A model generated the notes under the pieces. It made no database searches and was not told the DNA's origin. It was given only the letters and a program-made list of their open reading frames with translations. The position numbers and the translations under genes are program-made. From assembly GCA_947561715.1 (NCBI GenBank), contig OX387204.1, positions 10,049,001 to 10,113,000 on the forward strand: 64,000 bases of DNA. The letters run 5' to 3'. Source of the DNA: Ascidia mentula (taxonomy: Eukaryota; Chordata; Ascidiacea; Phlebobranchia; Ascidiidae). Below, one piece after another: positions 12,522 to 24,203 of the stretch (positions are counted from its first letter, which is position 1; the number at the start of each line of letters is the position of its first letter).

Positions 12522-14236
12522 GGTTTTCACTGCTCGTTTTGTACTGACATCTAGTATTTGTGTGCAAAATTTCAAGTCGCTTGATATAAAAATGTTCAAA
12601 TTCCAGGCGGGCAACTGTCAATTTGAATTAATTTCGCCGAAACTTAGCCACCATAGTGTCAAACACGCTGCGTTTTCGGTCGCGAGAAAAAACTAAAAGA
12701 CATAGGCCAATTTGGTTTTCACTGCTCGTTTTGTACTGGCATCTAGTATTTGTGTGCGAAATTTCAAGTCGCTTGATACAAAAATGTTCAAATTGCAAAC
12801 GGGCAACTGTCAATTTGAGTTAATTTCGCCGAAACTTAGCCACCATAGTGTCAAACATGCGTTTTCGGTCGCGAATAAAAAACTAAAGGACATAGGCCCA
12901 TTTGGTTTTCACTGCTCGTTTTGTACTGGCATGTAGTATTTGTGTGCGAAATTTCAAGTCGCTTGATAAACAAATGTTCAAATTGCAAGCGGGCAACTGT
13001 CAATTCGAGTTAATTTCGCCGATCCTTAGCCACCATAGTGTCAAACATGCGTTTTCGGTCGCGAATAAAAAACTAAAGGACAAAGGCCAATTTGGTTTTC
13101 ACTGCTCGTTTTGTACTGGCATCTAGTATTTGTGTGCGAAATTTCAAGTCGCTTGATACAAAAATGTTCAAATTGCAAGCGGGCAACTGTCAATTTGAGT
13201 AAATTTCGCCGAACCTTAGCCAGCATAGTTTCAAACATACGTATTCGGTCGCAAATAAAATCCTAAACGACATAGGCCAATTTCGCTTTCACTGCTCGTT
13301 TTGTACTGGCATCTAGTATTTGTGTGCAAAATTTCAAGTAGCTTGATATAAAAATGTTCAAATTGCAGGCGGGCAACTGTCAATTTGAGTTAATTTCGCC
13401 GAACCTTATATTCACCATAGTCTCAAACATGCGTTTTCGGTCGCGAATAAAAAACTAAAGGACATAGGCCCATTTGGTTTTAACTGCTCGTTTTTTACTG
13501 ACATCTAGTATTTGTGTGCAAAATTTCAAGTCGCTTGATATAAAAATGTTCAAATTCCAGGCGGGCAACTGTCAATTTGAATTAATTTCGCGGAAACTTA
13601 GCCACCATAGTGTCAAACACGCTGCGTTTTCGGTCGCGAATAAAAAACTAAAAGACATAGGCCAATTTGGTTTTCACTGCTCGTTTTGTACTGGCATCTA
13701 GTATTTGTGTGCGAAATTTCAAGTCGCTTGATACAAAAATGTTCAAATTGCAAACGGGCAACTGTCAATTTGAGTTAATTTCGCCGAACCTTAGCCACCA
13801 TAGTGTCAAACATGCGTTTTCGGTCGCGAATAAAAAACTAAAGGACATAGGCCCATTTGGTTTTCACTGCTCGTTTTGTACTGGCATGTAGTATTTGTGT
13901 GCGAAATTTCAAGTCGCTTGATAAAAAAATGTTCAAATTGCAAGCGGGCAACTGTCAATTCGAGTTAATTTCGCCGATCCTTAGCCACCATAGTGTCAAA
14001 CATGCGTTTTCGGTCGCGAATAAAAAACTAAAGGACAAAGGCCAATTTGGTTTTCACTGCTCGTTTTGTACTGGCATCTAGTATTTGTGTGCGAAATTTC
14101 AAGTCGCTTGATATCAAAATGTTCAAATTGCAGGCGGGCAACTGTCAATTTGAGTAAATTTCGCCGATCCTTAGCCACCATAGTCTCAAACATGCGTTTT
14201 CGGTCGCGAATAAAAAACTAAAGGACATAGGCCCAT
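12522..14236 (+). repeat. Satellite B higher-order repeat, first type (about 955 bp)
   Basis: Units around 12522, 12712, 12902 and 13092 recur at 13474, 13667, 13857 and 14047 with offsets of about 952-955 bp (five units). Markers include the TTCCAGGCGGG form, the ACAAAAATG form, a GGCATGTAG form replacing GGCATCTAG, and the GCCGATCC form. A diverged unit with CATACGTATTCGG at about 12095 recurs at about 13239 at a different offset, about 1144 bp. The duplication boundaries are therefore staggered and at least one unit was gained or lost. Confidence 0.75.
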
Positions 14237-14426
14237 TTGGTTTTCACTGCTCGTTTTGTACTGGCATCTAGTATTTGTGAACAAAATTTCAAGTCGCTTG
14301 ATACAAAAATGTTCAAATTGCAGGCGGGCAACTGTCAATTTGAATTAATTTCGCCGAAACTTAGCCACCATAGTGTCAAACATGCCTTTTCGGTCACGAA
14401 TAAAAAACTAAAAGACATAGGCCAAT

Positions 14427-16531
14427 TTGGTTTTGATTGTTCGTTTTGCACTGGCATCTAGTATTTGTGTGCAAAATTTCAAGTCGCTTGATATAAAAAT
14501 GTTCAAATTGCAGGCGGGCAACTGTCAATTTGGGTTAATTTCGCCGAAACTTAGCCACCATAGTGTCAAACACACTGCGTTTTCGGTCGCGAATAAAAAA
14601 CTAAAAGACATAGGCCAATTTGGTTATCACTGCTCGTTTTGTACTGGCATCTAGTATTTGTGTGCAAAATTTCAAGTCGCTTGATATAAAAATGTTCAAA
14701 TTGCAAGCGGGCAACTGTCAATTTGGGTTAATTTCGCCGAACCTTAGCCACCATAGTGTCAAACATGCGTTTTCGGTCCCGAATAAAGAACTAAAGGACA
14801 TAGGCCAATTTGGTTTTCACTGCTCGTTTTGTACTGGCATCTAGTATTTGTGTGCAAAATTTCAAGTCGCTTGATATAAAAATGTTCAAATTGCAAGCGG
14901 GCAACTGTCAATTTGAATTAATTCCGCCGATCCTTAGCCACCATAGTGTCAAACATGCGTTTTCGGTCGCGAATAAAGAACTAAACGACATAGGCCAATT
15001 TGGTTTTCACTGCTCGTTTTGTACTGACATCTAGTATTTGTGTGCAAAATTTCAAGTCGCTTGATATAAAAATGTTCAAATTCCAGGCGGGCAACTGTCA
15101 ATTTGAATTAATTTCGCGGAAACTTAGCCACCATAGTGTCAAACACGCTGCGTTTTCGGTCGCGAATAAAAAACTAAAAGACATAGGCCAATTTGGTTTT
15201 CACTGCTCGTTTTGTGCTGGCATCTAGTATTTGTGTGCGAAATTTCAAGTCGCTTGATACAAAAATGTTCAAATTGCAAACGGGCAACTGTCAATTTGAA
15301 TTAATTTCGCCGAAACTTAGCCACCATAGTGTCAAACATGCGTTTTCGGTCACGAATAAAAAACTAAAAGACATAGACCAATTTGGTTTTGATTGTTCGT
15401 TTTGCACTGGCATCTAGTATTTGTGTGCAAAATTTCAAGTCGCTTGATATAAAAATGTTCAAATTGCAGGCGGGCAACTGTCAATTTGAATTAATTTCGC
15501 CGAAACTTAGCCACCATAGTGTCAAACACACTGCGTTTTCGGTCGCGAATAAAAAACTAAAAGACATAGGCCAATTTGGTTATCACTGCTCGTTTTGTAC
15601 TGGCATCTAGTATTTGTGTGCAAAATTTCAAGTCGCTTGATATAAAAATGTTCAAATTGCAAGCGGGCAACTGTCAATTTGGGTTAATTTCGCCGAACCT
15701 TAGCCACCATAGTGTCAAACATGCGTTTTCGGTCCCGAATAAAGAACTAAAGGACATAGGCCAATTTGGTTTTCACTGCTCGTTTTGTACTGGCATCTAG
15801 TATTTGTGTGCAAAATTTCAAGTCGCTTGATATAAAAATGTTCAAATTGCAAGCGGGCAACTGTCAATTTGAATTAATTCCGGCGATCCTTAGCCACCAT
15901 AGTGTCAAACATGCGTTTTCGGTCGCGAATAAAGAACTAAACGACATAGGCCAATTTGGTTTTCACTGCTCGTTTTGTACTGACATCTAGTATTTGTGTG
16001 CAAAATTTCAAGTCGCTTGATATAAAAATGTTCAAATTCCAGGCGGGCAACTGTCAATTTGAATTAATTTCGCGGAAACTTAGCCACCATAGTGTCAAAC
16101 ACGCTGCGTTTTCGGTCGCGAATAAAAAACTAAAAGACATAGGCCAATTTGGTTTTCACTGCTCGTTTTGTACTGGCATCTAGTATTTGTGTGCGAAATT
16201 TCAAGTCGCTTGATACAAAAATGTTCAAATTGCAAACGGGCAACTGTCAATTTGAATTAATTTCGCCGAAACTTAGCCACCATAGTGTCAAACATGCGTT
16301 TTCGGTCACGAATAAAAAACTAAAAGACATAGACCAATTTGGTTTTGATTGTTCGTTTTGCACTGGCATCTAGTATTTGTGTGCAAAATTTCAAGTCGCT
16401 TGATATAAAAATGTTCAAATTGCAGGCGGGCAACTGTCAATTTGAATTAATTTCGCCGAAACTCAGCCACCATAGTGTCAAACATGCTGCGTTTTCAGGC
16501 GCGAATAAAGAACTAAAAGACAAAGGCCAAT
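14427..16531 (+). repeat. Satellite B higher-order repeat, second type (956 bp)
   Basis: A five-unit block with spacing 193-190-190-193-190 repeats exactly every 956 bp: 14427-15382, 15383-16338, then a partial third copy. Unit starts at 14427, 14620, 14810, 15000 and 15193 recur at 15383, 15576, 15766, 15956 and 16149. Private variants such as TCGGTCCCGAATAAAG and GGTTATCACTG recur once per block. Downstream, 16532-17101 switches to a simple tandem of nearly identical 190-bp monomers, probably the most recent amplification in the array. Confidence 0.88.
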
Positions 16532-18019
16532 TTGGTTTTCACTGCTCGTTTTGTACTGGCATCTAGTATTTGTGTGCGAAATTTCAAGTCGCTTGATATA
16601 AAAATGTTCAAATTGCAAGCGGGCAACTGTCAATTTGAGTTAATTTCGACGAACCTTAGCCACCATAGAGTCAAACATGCGTTTTCGGTCGCGAATAAAA
16701 AACTAAAGGACAAAGGCCAATTTGGTTTTCACTGCTCGTTTTGTACTGGCATCTAGTATTTGTGTGCGAAATTTCAAGTCGCTTGATATAAAAATGTTCA
16801 AATTGCAAGCGGGCAACTGTCAATTTGAGTTAATTTCGACGAACCTTAGCCACCATAGAGTCAAACATGCGTTTTCGGTCGCGAATAAAAAACTAAAGGA
16901 CATAGGCCAATTTGGTTTTCACTGCTCGTTTTGTACTGGCATCTAGTATTTGTGTGCAAAATTTCAAGTCGCTTGATATAAAAATGTTCAAATTGCAAGC
17001 GGGCAACTGTCAATTTGAGTTAATTTCGACGAACCTTAGCTACCATAGAGTCAAACATGCGTTTTGGGTCGCGAATAAAAAACTAAAGGACATAGGCCAA
17101 TTTGGTTTTCACTGCTCGTTTTGTACTGGCATGTAGTATTTGTGTGCAAAATTTCAAGTCGCTTGATATAAAAATGTTCAAATTGCAAGCGGGCAACTGT
17201 CAATTTGAGTAAATTTCGCCGAACCTTAGCCACCATAGTGTCAAACATGCGTTTTCGGTCGCGAATATAAAAACAAAAAGACATAGGCCAATTTGGTTTT
17301 GATTGTTCGTTTTGCACTGGCATCTAGTATTTGTGTGCAAAATTTCAAGTCGCTTGATATAAAAATGTTCAAATTGCAAGCGGGCAACTGTCAATTTGAG
17401 TTAATTTCGCTGAAACTTAGCCACCATAGTGCCAAACATGCGTTTTCGGTCGCGAATAAAATACTAAAAGACATAGGCCAATTTGGTTTTCACTGCTTGT
17501 TTTGTACTGGCATTTAGTATTTGTGTGCAAAATTTCAAGTCGCTTGATATAAAAATGTTCAAATTGCAGGCGGTCAACTGTCAATTTGAGTTAATTTCGC
17601 CGAACCTTAGCCACCATAGTGTGAAACATGCGTTTTCCTTCGCGAATAAAAAACTAAAAGATATAGGCCAATTTGGTTTTCACTGCTCGTTTGGTAGTGG
17701 CATCTAGTATTTGTGTGCAAAATTTCAAGTCGCTTGATATAAAACTGTTTAAATCGCAGGAGGTCAACTATTAAAATCAATTTATTCCGCCGAACTTTAG
17801 CCGCCATATAGTCTCAAACATGCGTTTTCGTTCACCATAAAATTCTAAAACACATAGGCCAATTTGGTTTCCACTGCTCGTTTTGTATACTGGCATCTAG
17901 TATTTGTGTGCAAAATTTCAAGTCGCTTGATATAAAAATGTTCAAATTGCAAGCGGGCAGCTGTCAATTTGAGTTATTTTCGCCGATCCTTAGCCACATA
18001 GTTTCGAACATACGTTTTC

Positions 18020-18121
18020 GTTCACCAATAAAATTCTAAAGGACACAAATACTAGATGCCAATACAAAGTGAGCGGTGGAAACCAAATTAGCCTATGTCC
18101 TTTGGAAATTTGTTGGTGAAC
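18020..18121. other. Inversion junction of satellite B with a hairpin-capable centre
   Basis: The B array flips from plus to minus here without a unique spacer. The 24-bp arms 18020-18043 and 18098-18121 are complementary at 21 of 24 positions (each includes GTTCACCAA or its complement), separated by 54 bp of ordinary inverted B sequence. Complementarity continues outward at lower quality. B-plus and B-minus could therefore fold back on each other. The minus arm is only about five units long against about 33 on the plus side. Confidence 0.85.
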
Positions 18122-18940
18122 AACAACGCATGCTCAAACTATGATGCTGGCTAAGGTTCGGCGGAATTAACTGATTTTTAGATCTTCCCGCCTTCGATTT
18201 GAACATTTTTATATCAAGCGACTTGAAATTTTGCACACAAATAGTAAATGCCAGTAGAAAACGAACAGTGAAAACCAAATTGGCCTATGTCTTTTAGTTT
18301 TTTATTCGCGAAGGAAAACGCATGTTTGGCACTACGGTGGCTAAGGTTCGGCGGAATTACGTAATTTTGAGAGTTGCCCGCCTGTGATTTGAACAATATT
18401 ATATCAAGCGACTTGAAATTTTGCACACAAATACTAGATGCCAGTACAAAACAAGCAGTGAAAACCAAATTGGCCTATGTCCTTTAGTTTTTTGTTCGTG
18501 AAGGAAAACGCATGTTTGACACTATGGTGGCTAAGGTTCGGCGGATCTAACTAATTTTGACAGTTGACCGCCTATGATTTCAACATTTTTCCATGAAGCG
18601 ATTTGAAGTTTTGCACACAAATATTAGATGCCAGTACAAAACGAACAATAGAAACCAAATTGGCCTATGTCCTTTAGTTTTTTATTCGCGAATGAAAACG
18701 CATGTTTGGCACTACGGTGGCTAAGGTTCGGCGGAATTATGTAATTTTGAGAGTTGCCCGCCTGTGATTTGAACATTTTAATATCAGGGGACTTGAAGTT
18801 TTGCACACAAATACTAGATGCCAGAACAAAACGAGCAGTGAAAACTGCTAAGGCATGATGGCTACTTTCAAATTCTGATGGTTGGCCGCCTACCTTTGCT
18901 TTATTTTGAAGTCAATTGACGTGAAGTTTTAAACACAAAT
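18044..18940 (-). repeat. Satellite B array, inverted segment
   Basis: About 4.5 units of B in reverse complement, shown by CACAAATACTAGATGCC, CCAAATTGGCCTATGTC and CTATGGTGGCTAAGG in order and repeated. From about 18846 to 18940 the sequence is degenerate and only loosely B-like, ending in ACACAAATAC where satellite C begins. The units carry different substitutions from the central plus-strand units and more closely resemble the diverged edge units at 17700-18040. Confidence 0.9.
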
Positions 18941-21900
18941 ACAAATTTGGTTTCCCACTATGGTCACTACAGTGAGTGACGGATCAAAATCCTTTGAAAA
19001 CGAATTTTGTTTCGAAAACAAATTATGTTTCCCACTATGTACAACATGGTGAGTAACGAACCAAAGGCATTTGTAAACGAATTTTGTTTCGAAAACAAAT
19101 TATGTTTCCTGCTATGGGCAACATAGATAGTAACGATCCAAAGGCATTTGTAAACGAATTTTGTTTCGAAAACGAATTTTGTTTCCCGCTATGGGCAACA
19201 TAGCTAGTAACGATCCAAAAGCATTTGTAAACGAATTTTGTTTCGAAAACGAATTTTGTTTCCCGCTATGGGCAACATAGATAGTAACGATCCAAAGGCA
19301 TTTGTAAACGAATTTTGTTTCCCGCTATGGGCAACATAGATAGTAACGATCCAAAGGCATTTGTAAACGAATTTTGTTTCGAAAACGAATTTTGTTTCCC
19401 GCTATGGGCAACATAGATAGTAACGATCCAAAGGCATTTGTGAACGAATTTTGTTTCGAAAACAAATTTTGTTTCCCGCTATGGGCAACATAGATAGTAA
19501 CGACACAAAGGCATTTGTAAACGAATTTTGTTTCGAAAACGAATTTTGTTTCCCGCTATGGGCAACATAGATAGTAACGATCCAAAGGCATTTGTGAACG
19601 AATTTTGTTTCGAAAACAAATTTTGTTTCCTGCTATGGGCAACATAGATAGTAACGATCCAAAGGCATTTGTAAACGAATTTTCTTTCGAAAACAAATTT
19701 TGTTTCCCGCTATGGGCAACATAGATAGTAACGATCCAAAGGCATTTGTAAACGAATTTTGTTTCGAAAACAAATTTTGTTTCCCGCTATGGGCAACATA
19801 GATAGTAACGATACAAAGGCATTTGTAAACGAATTTTGTTTCGAAAACGAATTTTGTTTCCCGCTATGGGCAACATAGATAGTAACGATCCAAAGGCATT
19901 TGTAAACGAATTTTGTTTCGAAAACGAATTTTGTTTCCCGCTATGGGCAACATAGATAGTAACGATCCAAAGGCATTTGTAAACGAATTTTCTTTCGAAA
20001 ACAAATTTTGTTTCCCGCTATGGGCAACATAGATAGTAACGATCCAAAGGCATTTGTAAACGAATTTTGTTTCGAAAACGAATTTTGTTTCCCGCTATGG
20101 GCAACATAGATAGCAACGATCCAAAGGCATTTGTAAACGAATTTTGTTTCGAAAACGAATTTTGTTTCCCGCTATGGGCAACATAGATAGTAACGATCCA
20201 AAGGCATTTGTAAACGAATTTTGTTTCGAAAACAAATTTTGTTTCCCGCTATGGGCAACATAGATAGTAACGATCCAAAGGCATTTGTAAACGAATTTTG
20301 TTTCGAAAACGAATTTTGTTTCCCGCTATGGGCAACATAGATAGCAACGATCCAAAGGCATTTGTAAACGAATTTTGTTTCGAAAACGAATTTTGTTTCC
20401 CGCTATTGGCAACATAGATAGTAACGATACAAAGGCATTTGTAAACGAATTTTGTTTCGAAAACGAATTTTGTTTCCCGCTATGGGCAACATAGATAGTA
20501 ACGATCCAAAGGCATTTGTAAACGAATTTTGTTTCGAAAACAAATTTTGTTTCCTGCTATGGGCAACATAGATAGTAACGATCCAAAGGCATTTGTAAAC
20601 AAATTTTGTTTCGAAAACAAATTTTGTTTCCGCTATGGGCAACATAGATAGTATCGATCCAAAGGCATTTGTAAACGCATTTTGTTTCGGAAACGAATTT
20701 TGTTTCCGCTATGGGCAACATAGATAGTAATGATCCAAAGGCATTTGTAAACGCATTTTGTTTCGGAAACGAATTTTGTTTCCCGCTATGGGCAACATAG
20801 ATAGTAACGATCCAAAGGCATTTGTAAACGAATTATGTTTCGAAAACAAATTATGTTTCCCACTATGTACAACATGGTGAGTAACGAACCAAAGCATTTA
20901 AAAACGAAATTAATTTCGAAAACGAATTTTTGTTTCCCGGTATAGACATCATGGTGAGTAACGAACCAAAGGCATTTGTAAACGAATTTTGTTTCGAAAA
21001 CAAATTATGTTTCCTGCTATGGGCAACATAGACAGTAACGATCCAAAGGCATTTGTAAACGAATTTTGTTTCGAAAACAAATTTTGTTTCCGCTATGGGC
21101 AACATAGATAGTAACGATCCAAAGGCATTTGTAAACGAATTTTGTTTCGAAAACAAATTTTGTTTCCTGCTATGGGCAACATAGATAGTAACGATCCAAA
21201 AGCATTGGTAAACGAATTTTGTTTCCCGCTATTGGCAACATAGATAGTAACGATCCAAAGGCATTTGTAAACGAATTTTGTTTCGAAAACGAATTTTGTT
21301 TCCCGCTATGGGCAACATAGATAGCAACGATCCAAAGGCATTTGTAAACGAATTTTGTTTCGAAAACGAATTTTGTTTCCCGCTATGGGCAACATAGATA
21401 GTAACGATCCAAAGGCATTTGTAAACGAATTTTGTTTCGAAAACAAATTTTGTTTCCTGCTATGGGCAACATAGATAGTAACGATCCAAAAGCATTTGTA
21501 AACGAATTTTGTTTCCCGCTATTGGCAACATAGATAGTAACGATACAAAGGCATTTGTAAACGAATTTTGTTTCGAAAACGAATTTTGTTTCCCGCTATG
21601 GGCAACATAGATAGTAACGATCCAAAGGCATTTGTAAACGAATTTTGTTTCGAAAACGAATTTTGTTTCCTGCTATGGGCAACATAGATAGAAACGATCC
21701 AAAGGCATTTGTAAACGAATTTTGTTTCGAAATTGAATTTTGTTTCCCGCTATGGGCAACATAGATAGTAACGATACAAAGGCATTTGTAAACGAATTTT
21801 GTTTCGAAAACAAATTTTGTTTCCCGCTATGGGCAACATAGATAGTAACGATCCAAAGGCATTTGTAAACGAATTTTGTTTCGAAAACGAATTTTGTTTC

Positions 21901-22744
21901 CCGCTATGGGCAACATAGATAGTAACGATCCAAAGGCGTTTGTAAACGAATTTTGTTTCGAAAACGAATTTTTGTTTCCCGGTATAGACATCATGGTGAG
22001 TAACGAACCAAAGGCATTTGTAAACGAATTTTGTTCCGAAAACGAATTTTGTTTCCCGCTATGGGCAATATAGATACTAACTACCCAAAGGCATTTGTAA
22101 ACGAATTTTGTTTCGAAAACAAATTTTGTTTCCTGCTATGGGCAACATAGATAGTAACGATCCAAAGGCATTTGTAAACGAATTTTGTTTCGAAAACAAA
22201 TTTTGTTTCCGCTATGGGCAACATAGATAGTAACGATCCAAAGGCATTTGTAAACGCATTTTGTTTCGGAAACGAATTTTGTTTTCCGCTATGGGCAACA
22301 TAGATACTAACGATCCAAAGGCATTTGTAAAAAATTTTGTTCCGAAAACGAATTTTGTTTCCCGCTATGGGCAATATAGATAGTAACTATCCAAAGGCAT
22401 TTGTAAACGAATTTTGTTTCGAAAACCAATTTTGTTTCCTGCTATGGGCAACATAGATAGTAACGATCCAAAGGCATTTGTAAACGAATTTTGTTTCGAA
22501 AACAAATTTTGTTTCCGCTATGGGCAACATAGATAGTAACGATCCAAAGGCATTTGTAAACGCATTTTGTTTCGGAAACGAATTTTGTTTCCCGCTATGG
22601 GCAACATAGATAGTAACGATCCAAAGGCATTTGTAAACGAATTTTGTTTCGAAAACATAATTTGTTTCCCACTGTTTACAACATAGTGAGTAACGTACTA
22701 AAGGCATTTGTAAACGAATTTTGTTTCGAAAACAAATTTTGTTT
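18941..22744 (+). repeat. Satellite C array (77-bp monomer)
   Basis: About 49 head-to-tail copies of a 77-bp unit. Each contains GATCCAAAGGCATTTGTAAA, two near-identical AACGAATTTTGTTTC half-repeats 18 bp apart that flank TTCGAAAAC, then CCCGCTATGGGCAACATAG. Some copies (for example about 19310, 21210 and 21505) lack one half-repeat and are 18 bp shorter (59 bp), as expected from slippage between the halves. A second subtype with CCCACTATGTACAACATGG sits at both edges (about 19030 and 22665) and at about 20870. Related GGTATAGACATCATGG forms occur at about 20940 and 21980. Short open frames in either strand are repeat by-products. Confidence 0.95.
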
Positions 22745-23093
22745 TCACAGTTTCATTTTTGATACTTCAAAATTTGGGCATTTCAAAACGATCTTTGATT
22801 TGTTAACAAAATTTGTTTACAAAAATATGTTTTTGAATACTGACGTCATTATATTAAATATCAGCTCTTTGTTTCCATCAAGCGATATTCACTTTAAAAA
22901 AAAAGTTTTTCCAAAAAATTTGTTTCGAATTTCGTTTTTGACCATAACCACCTTTTCAGAAATTCGTTTTGAACTCTGTTTCGAATTTTGCTTTTGGAAA
23001 CAAAATTGATTATTTCAAAACAAAATTTGTTTCGGGAAAACGAAATTCGAAACGAATTTTTTTTTCTTATGGAAAAATGTATAGGCCACCATA
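22745..23093. other. Non-satellite right flank of the 12-kb block
   Basis: About 350 bp of AT-rich, mostly single-copy sequence with scattered C-like fragments (AAACAAAATTTGTTTC, AAATTCGAAACG). It contains a perfect TGACGTCA octamer at 22841-22848, identical to the CRE/ATF consensus. Its last bases, CCACCAT (23086-23092), are the reverse complement of ATGGTGG near the left end. A 121-codon frame (22644-23009) overlaps the C array and resembles no protein I know. I call no gene here. Confidence 0.7.
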
Positions 23094-24197
23094 TCCACTG
23101 TATAATAAAGCTTGTACTGAAAAAAAATATTTTTTATCGAAAAGTTATATACTGCAAAATGGACAAGTGCTGAAATTGCATAGTTACATACGTTGTGCAA
23201 CCGCAAAAGCAATATTGGAGTACCAGCGTTTTCCAATGTATAATAAAGCTTCTACTGCAAAAAAATATTTTTAATCGAAAAGGCATATACTGCAAAATGG
23301 ACAAGTGCTGAAATTGCATAGTTACATACGTTGTGCAACCGCAAAAGCAATACTGGAGTACCAGCATTTTACACTGCATAATAAAGCTTGTACTGAAAAA
23401 AAATATTTTTTGTCGAAAAGTCATATACTGCAAAATGGACAAGTGCTGAAATTGCATAGTTACATACGTTGTGCAACCGCAAAAGCAATACTGGAGTACC
23501 AGCGTTTTCCACTGTATAATAAAGCTTGTACTGAAAAAAAATATTTTTTATCGAAAAGTCATATACTGCGAAATGGACAAGTGCTGAAATTGCATAGTTA
23601 CATACGTTGTGCAACCGCAAAAGCAATACTGGAGTACCAGCGTTTTCCACTGTATAATAAAGCTTCTACTGCAAAAAAATATTTTTAATCGAAAAGGCAT
23701 ATACTGCAAAATGGACAAGTGCTGAAATTGCATAGTTACATACGTTGTGCAACCGCAAAAGCAATACTGGAGTACCAGCATTTTACACTGCATAATAAAG
23801 CTTGTACTGAAAAAAAATATTTTTTGTCGAAAAGTCATATACTGCAAAATGGACAAGTGCTGAAATTGCATAGTTACATACGTTGTGCAACCGCAAAAGC
23901 AATACTGGAGTACCAGCGTTTTCCACTGTATAATAAAGCTTGTACTGAAAAAAAATATTTTTTATCGAAAAGTCATATACTGCGAAATGGACAAGTGCTG
24001 AAATTGCATAGTTACATACGTTGTGCAACCGCAAGAGCAATACTGGAGTACCAGCGTTTTCCACTGTATAATAAAGCTTGTACTGAAAAAAAATATTTTG
24101 TGTCGAAAAGTCATATACTGCAAAATGGACAAGTGCTGAAATCTCATAGTTACATACGTTGTGCAACCGCAAAAGCAATACTGGAATACCAGCGTTT

Positions 24198-24203
24198 TCC
24201 ACT
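24198..24203. other. Paralogous empty site of the 12-kb block
   Basis: The copy at 23661-24350 carries every private variant of both flanks of the 12-kb block. On the left are TTTTGTGTCG, AAATCTCATAG and GGAATACC. On the right are AAGTTATATAC, AATATTGG, TTCCAATG and AGCTTCTACT. Here CGTTTTCC is followed directly by ACTGTATAAT. The insertion point corresponds to 24200/24201. The copy shows that the A sequence existed uninterrupted and that the block was inserted into, or precisely lost from, one copy. Confidence 0.85.

Larger units (their letters stand above)
11840..18044 (+). repeat. Satellite B array, plus orientation (190/193-bp monomer)
   Basis: About 33 head-to-tail units of 190 bp, some 193 bp because of a 3-bp insertion in the CAAACACGCTGCGTTTTC form of CAAACATGCGTTTTC. 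Conserved landmarks are GACATAGGCCAATTTGG, ACTGGCATCTAGTATTTGTG, AAATTTCAAGTCGCTTGAT and CTTAGCCACCATAG. Each unit holds a 74-75-codon plus-strand frame ending at the TAG of CATCTAG. Because 190 is not a multiple of three, these frames do not join, and I do not call them genes. Units at both ends of the array (before about 12000 and after 17700) are more diverged than those in the middle, as expected when exchange homogenises an array's interior. Confidence 0.95.
11019..23093. mobile_element. 12-kb composite B/C block inserted in satellite A (foldback-like candidate)
   Basis: A 12,075-bp block interrupts satellite A in mid-unit and A resumes at exactly the same phase. TCC occurs on both sides (11016-11018 and 23094-23096), either a 3-bp target duplication or microhomology. 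Removing block plus one TCC restores a 690-bp A higher-order repeat exactly: 10479-11018 is 540 bp and 23097-23246 is 150 bp. An uninterrupted copy exists at 23661-24350. Inside, the order is C minus, B plus, B minus, C plus, an unequal inverted repeat. Near the ends, ATGGTGG (11025-11031) and CCACCAT (23086-23092) are complementary. Long inverted repeats built from short tandem repeats are typical of foldback elements such as Drosophila FB and sea urchin TU. No transposase-like frame is visible, so mobility is inferred. Rearrangement between satellites is the alternative. Confidence 0.6.

Noticed and set aside
12330..17707. Series of 74-75-codon plus-strand frames, one per B unit, each with a plausible ATG
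   Set aside because: They recur with the 190-bp period, share one stop in CATCTAG and diverge like non-coding satellite. No independent evidence of translation.
11840..18940. CENP-B box in satellite B or A
   Set aside because: TTCG-containing segments (for example in TTTCGGTCGCGAATAAA) lack the A and CGGG positions of the TTCGNNNNANNCGGG consensus.
22644..23009. 121-codon plus-strand frame at the right edge of the C array
   Set aside because: The first third is satellite C and the rest is low-complexity AT-rich sequence rich in F, K, I and L. No domain or motif is visible.
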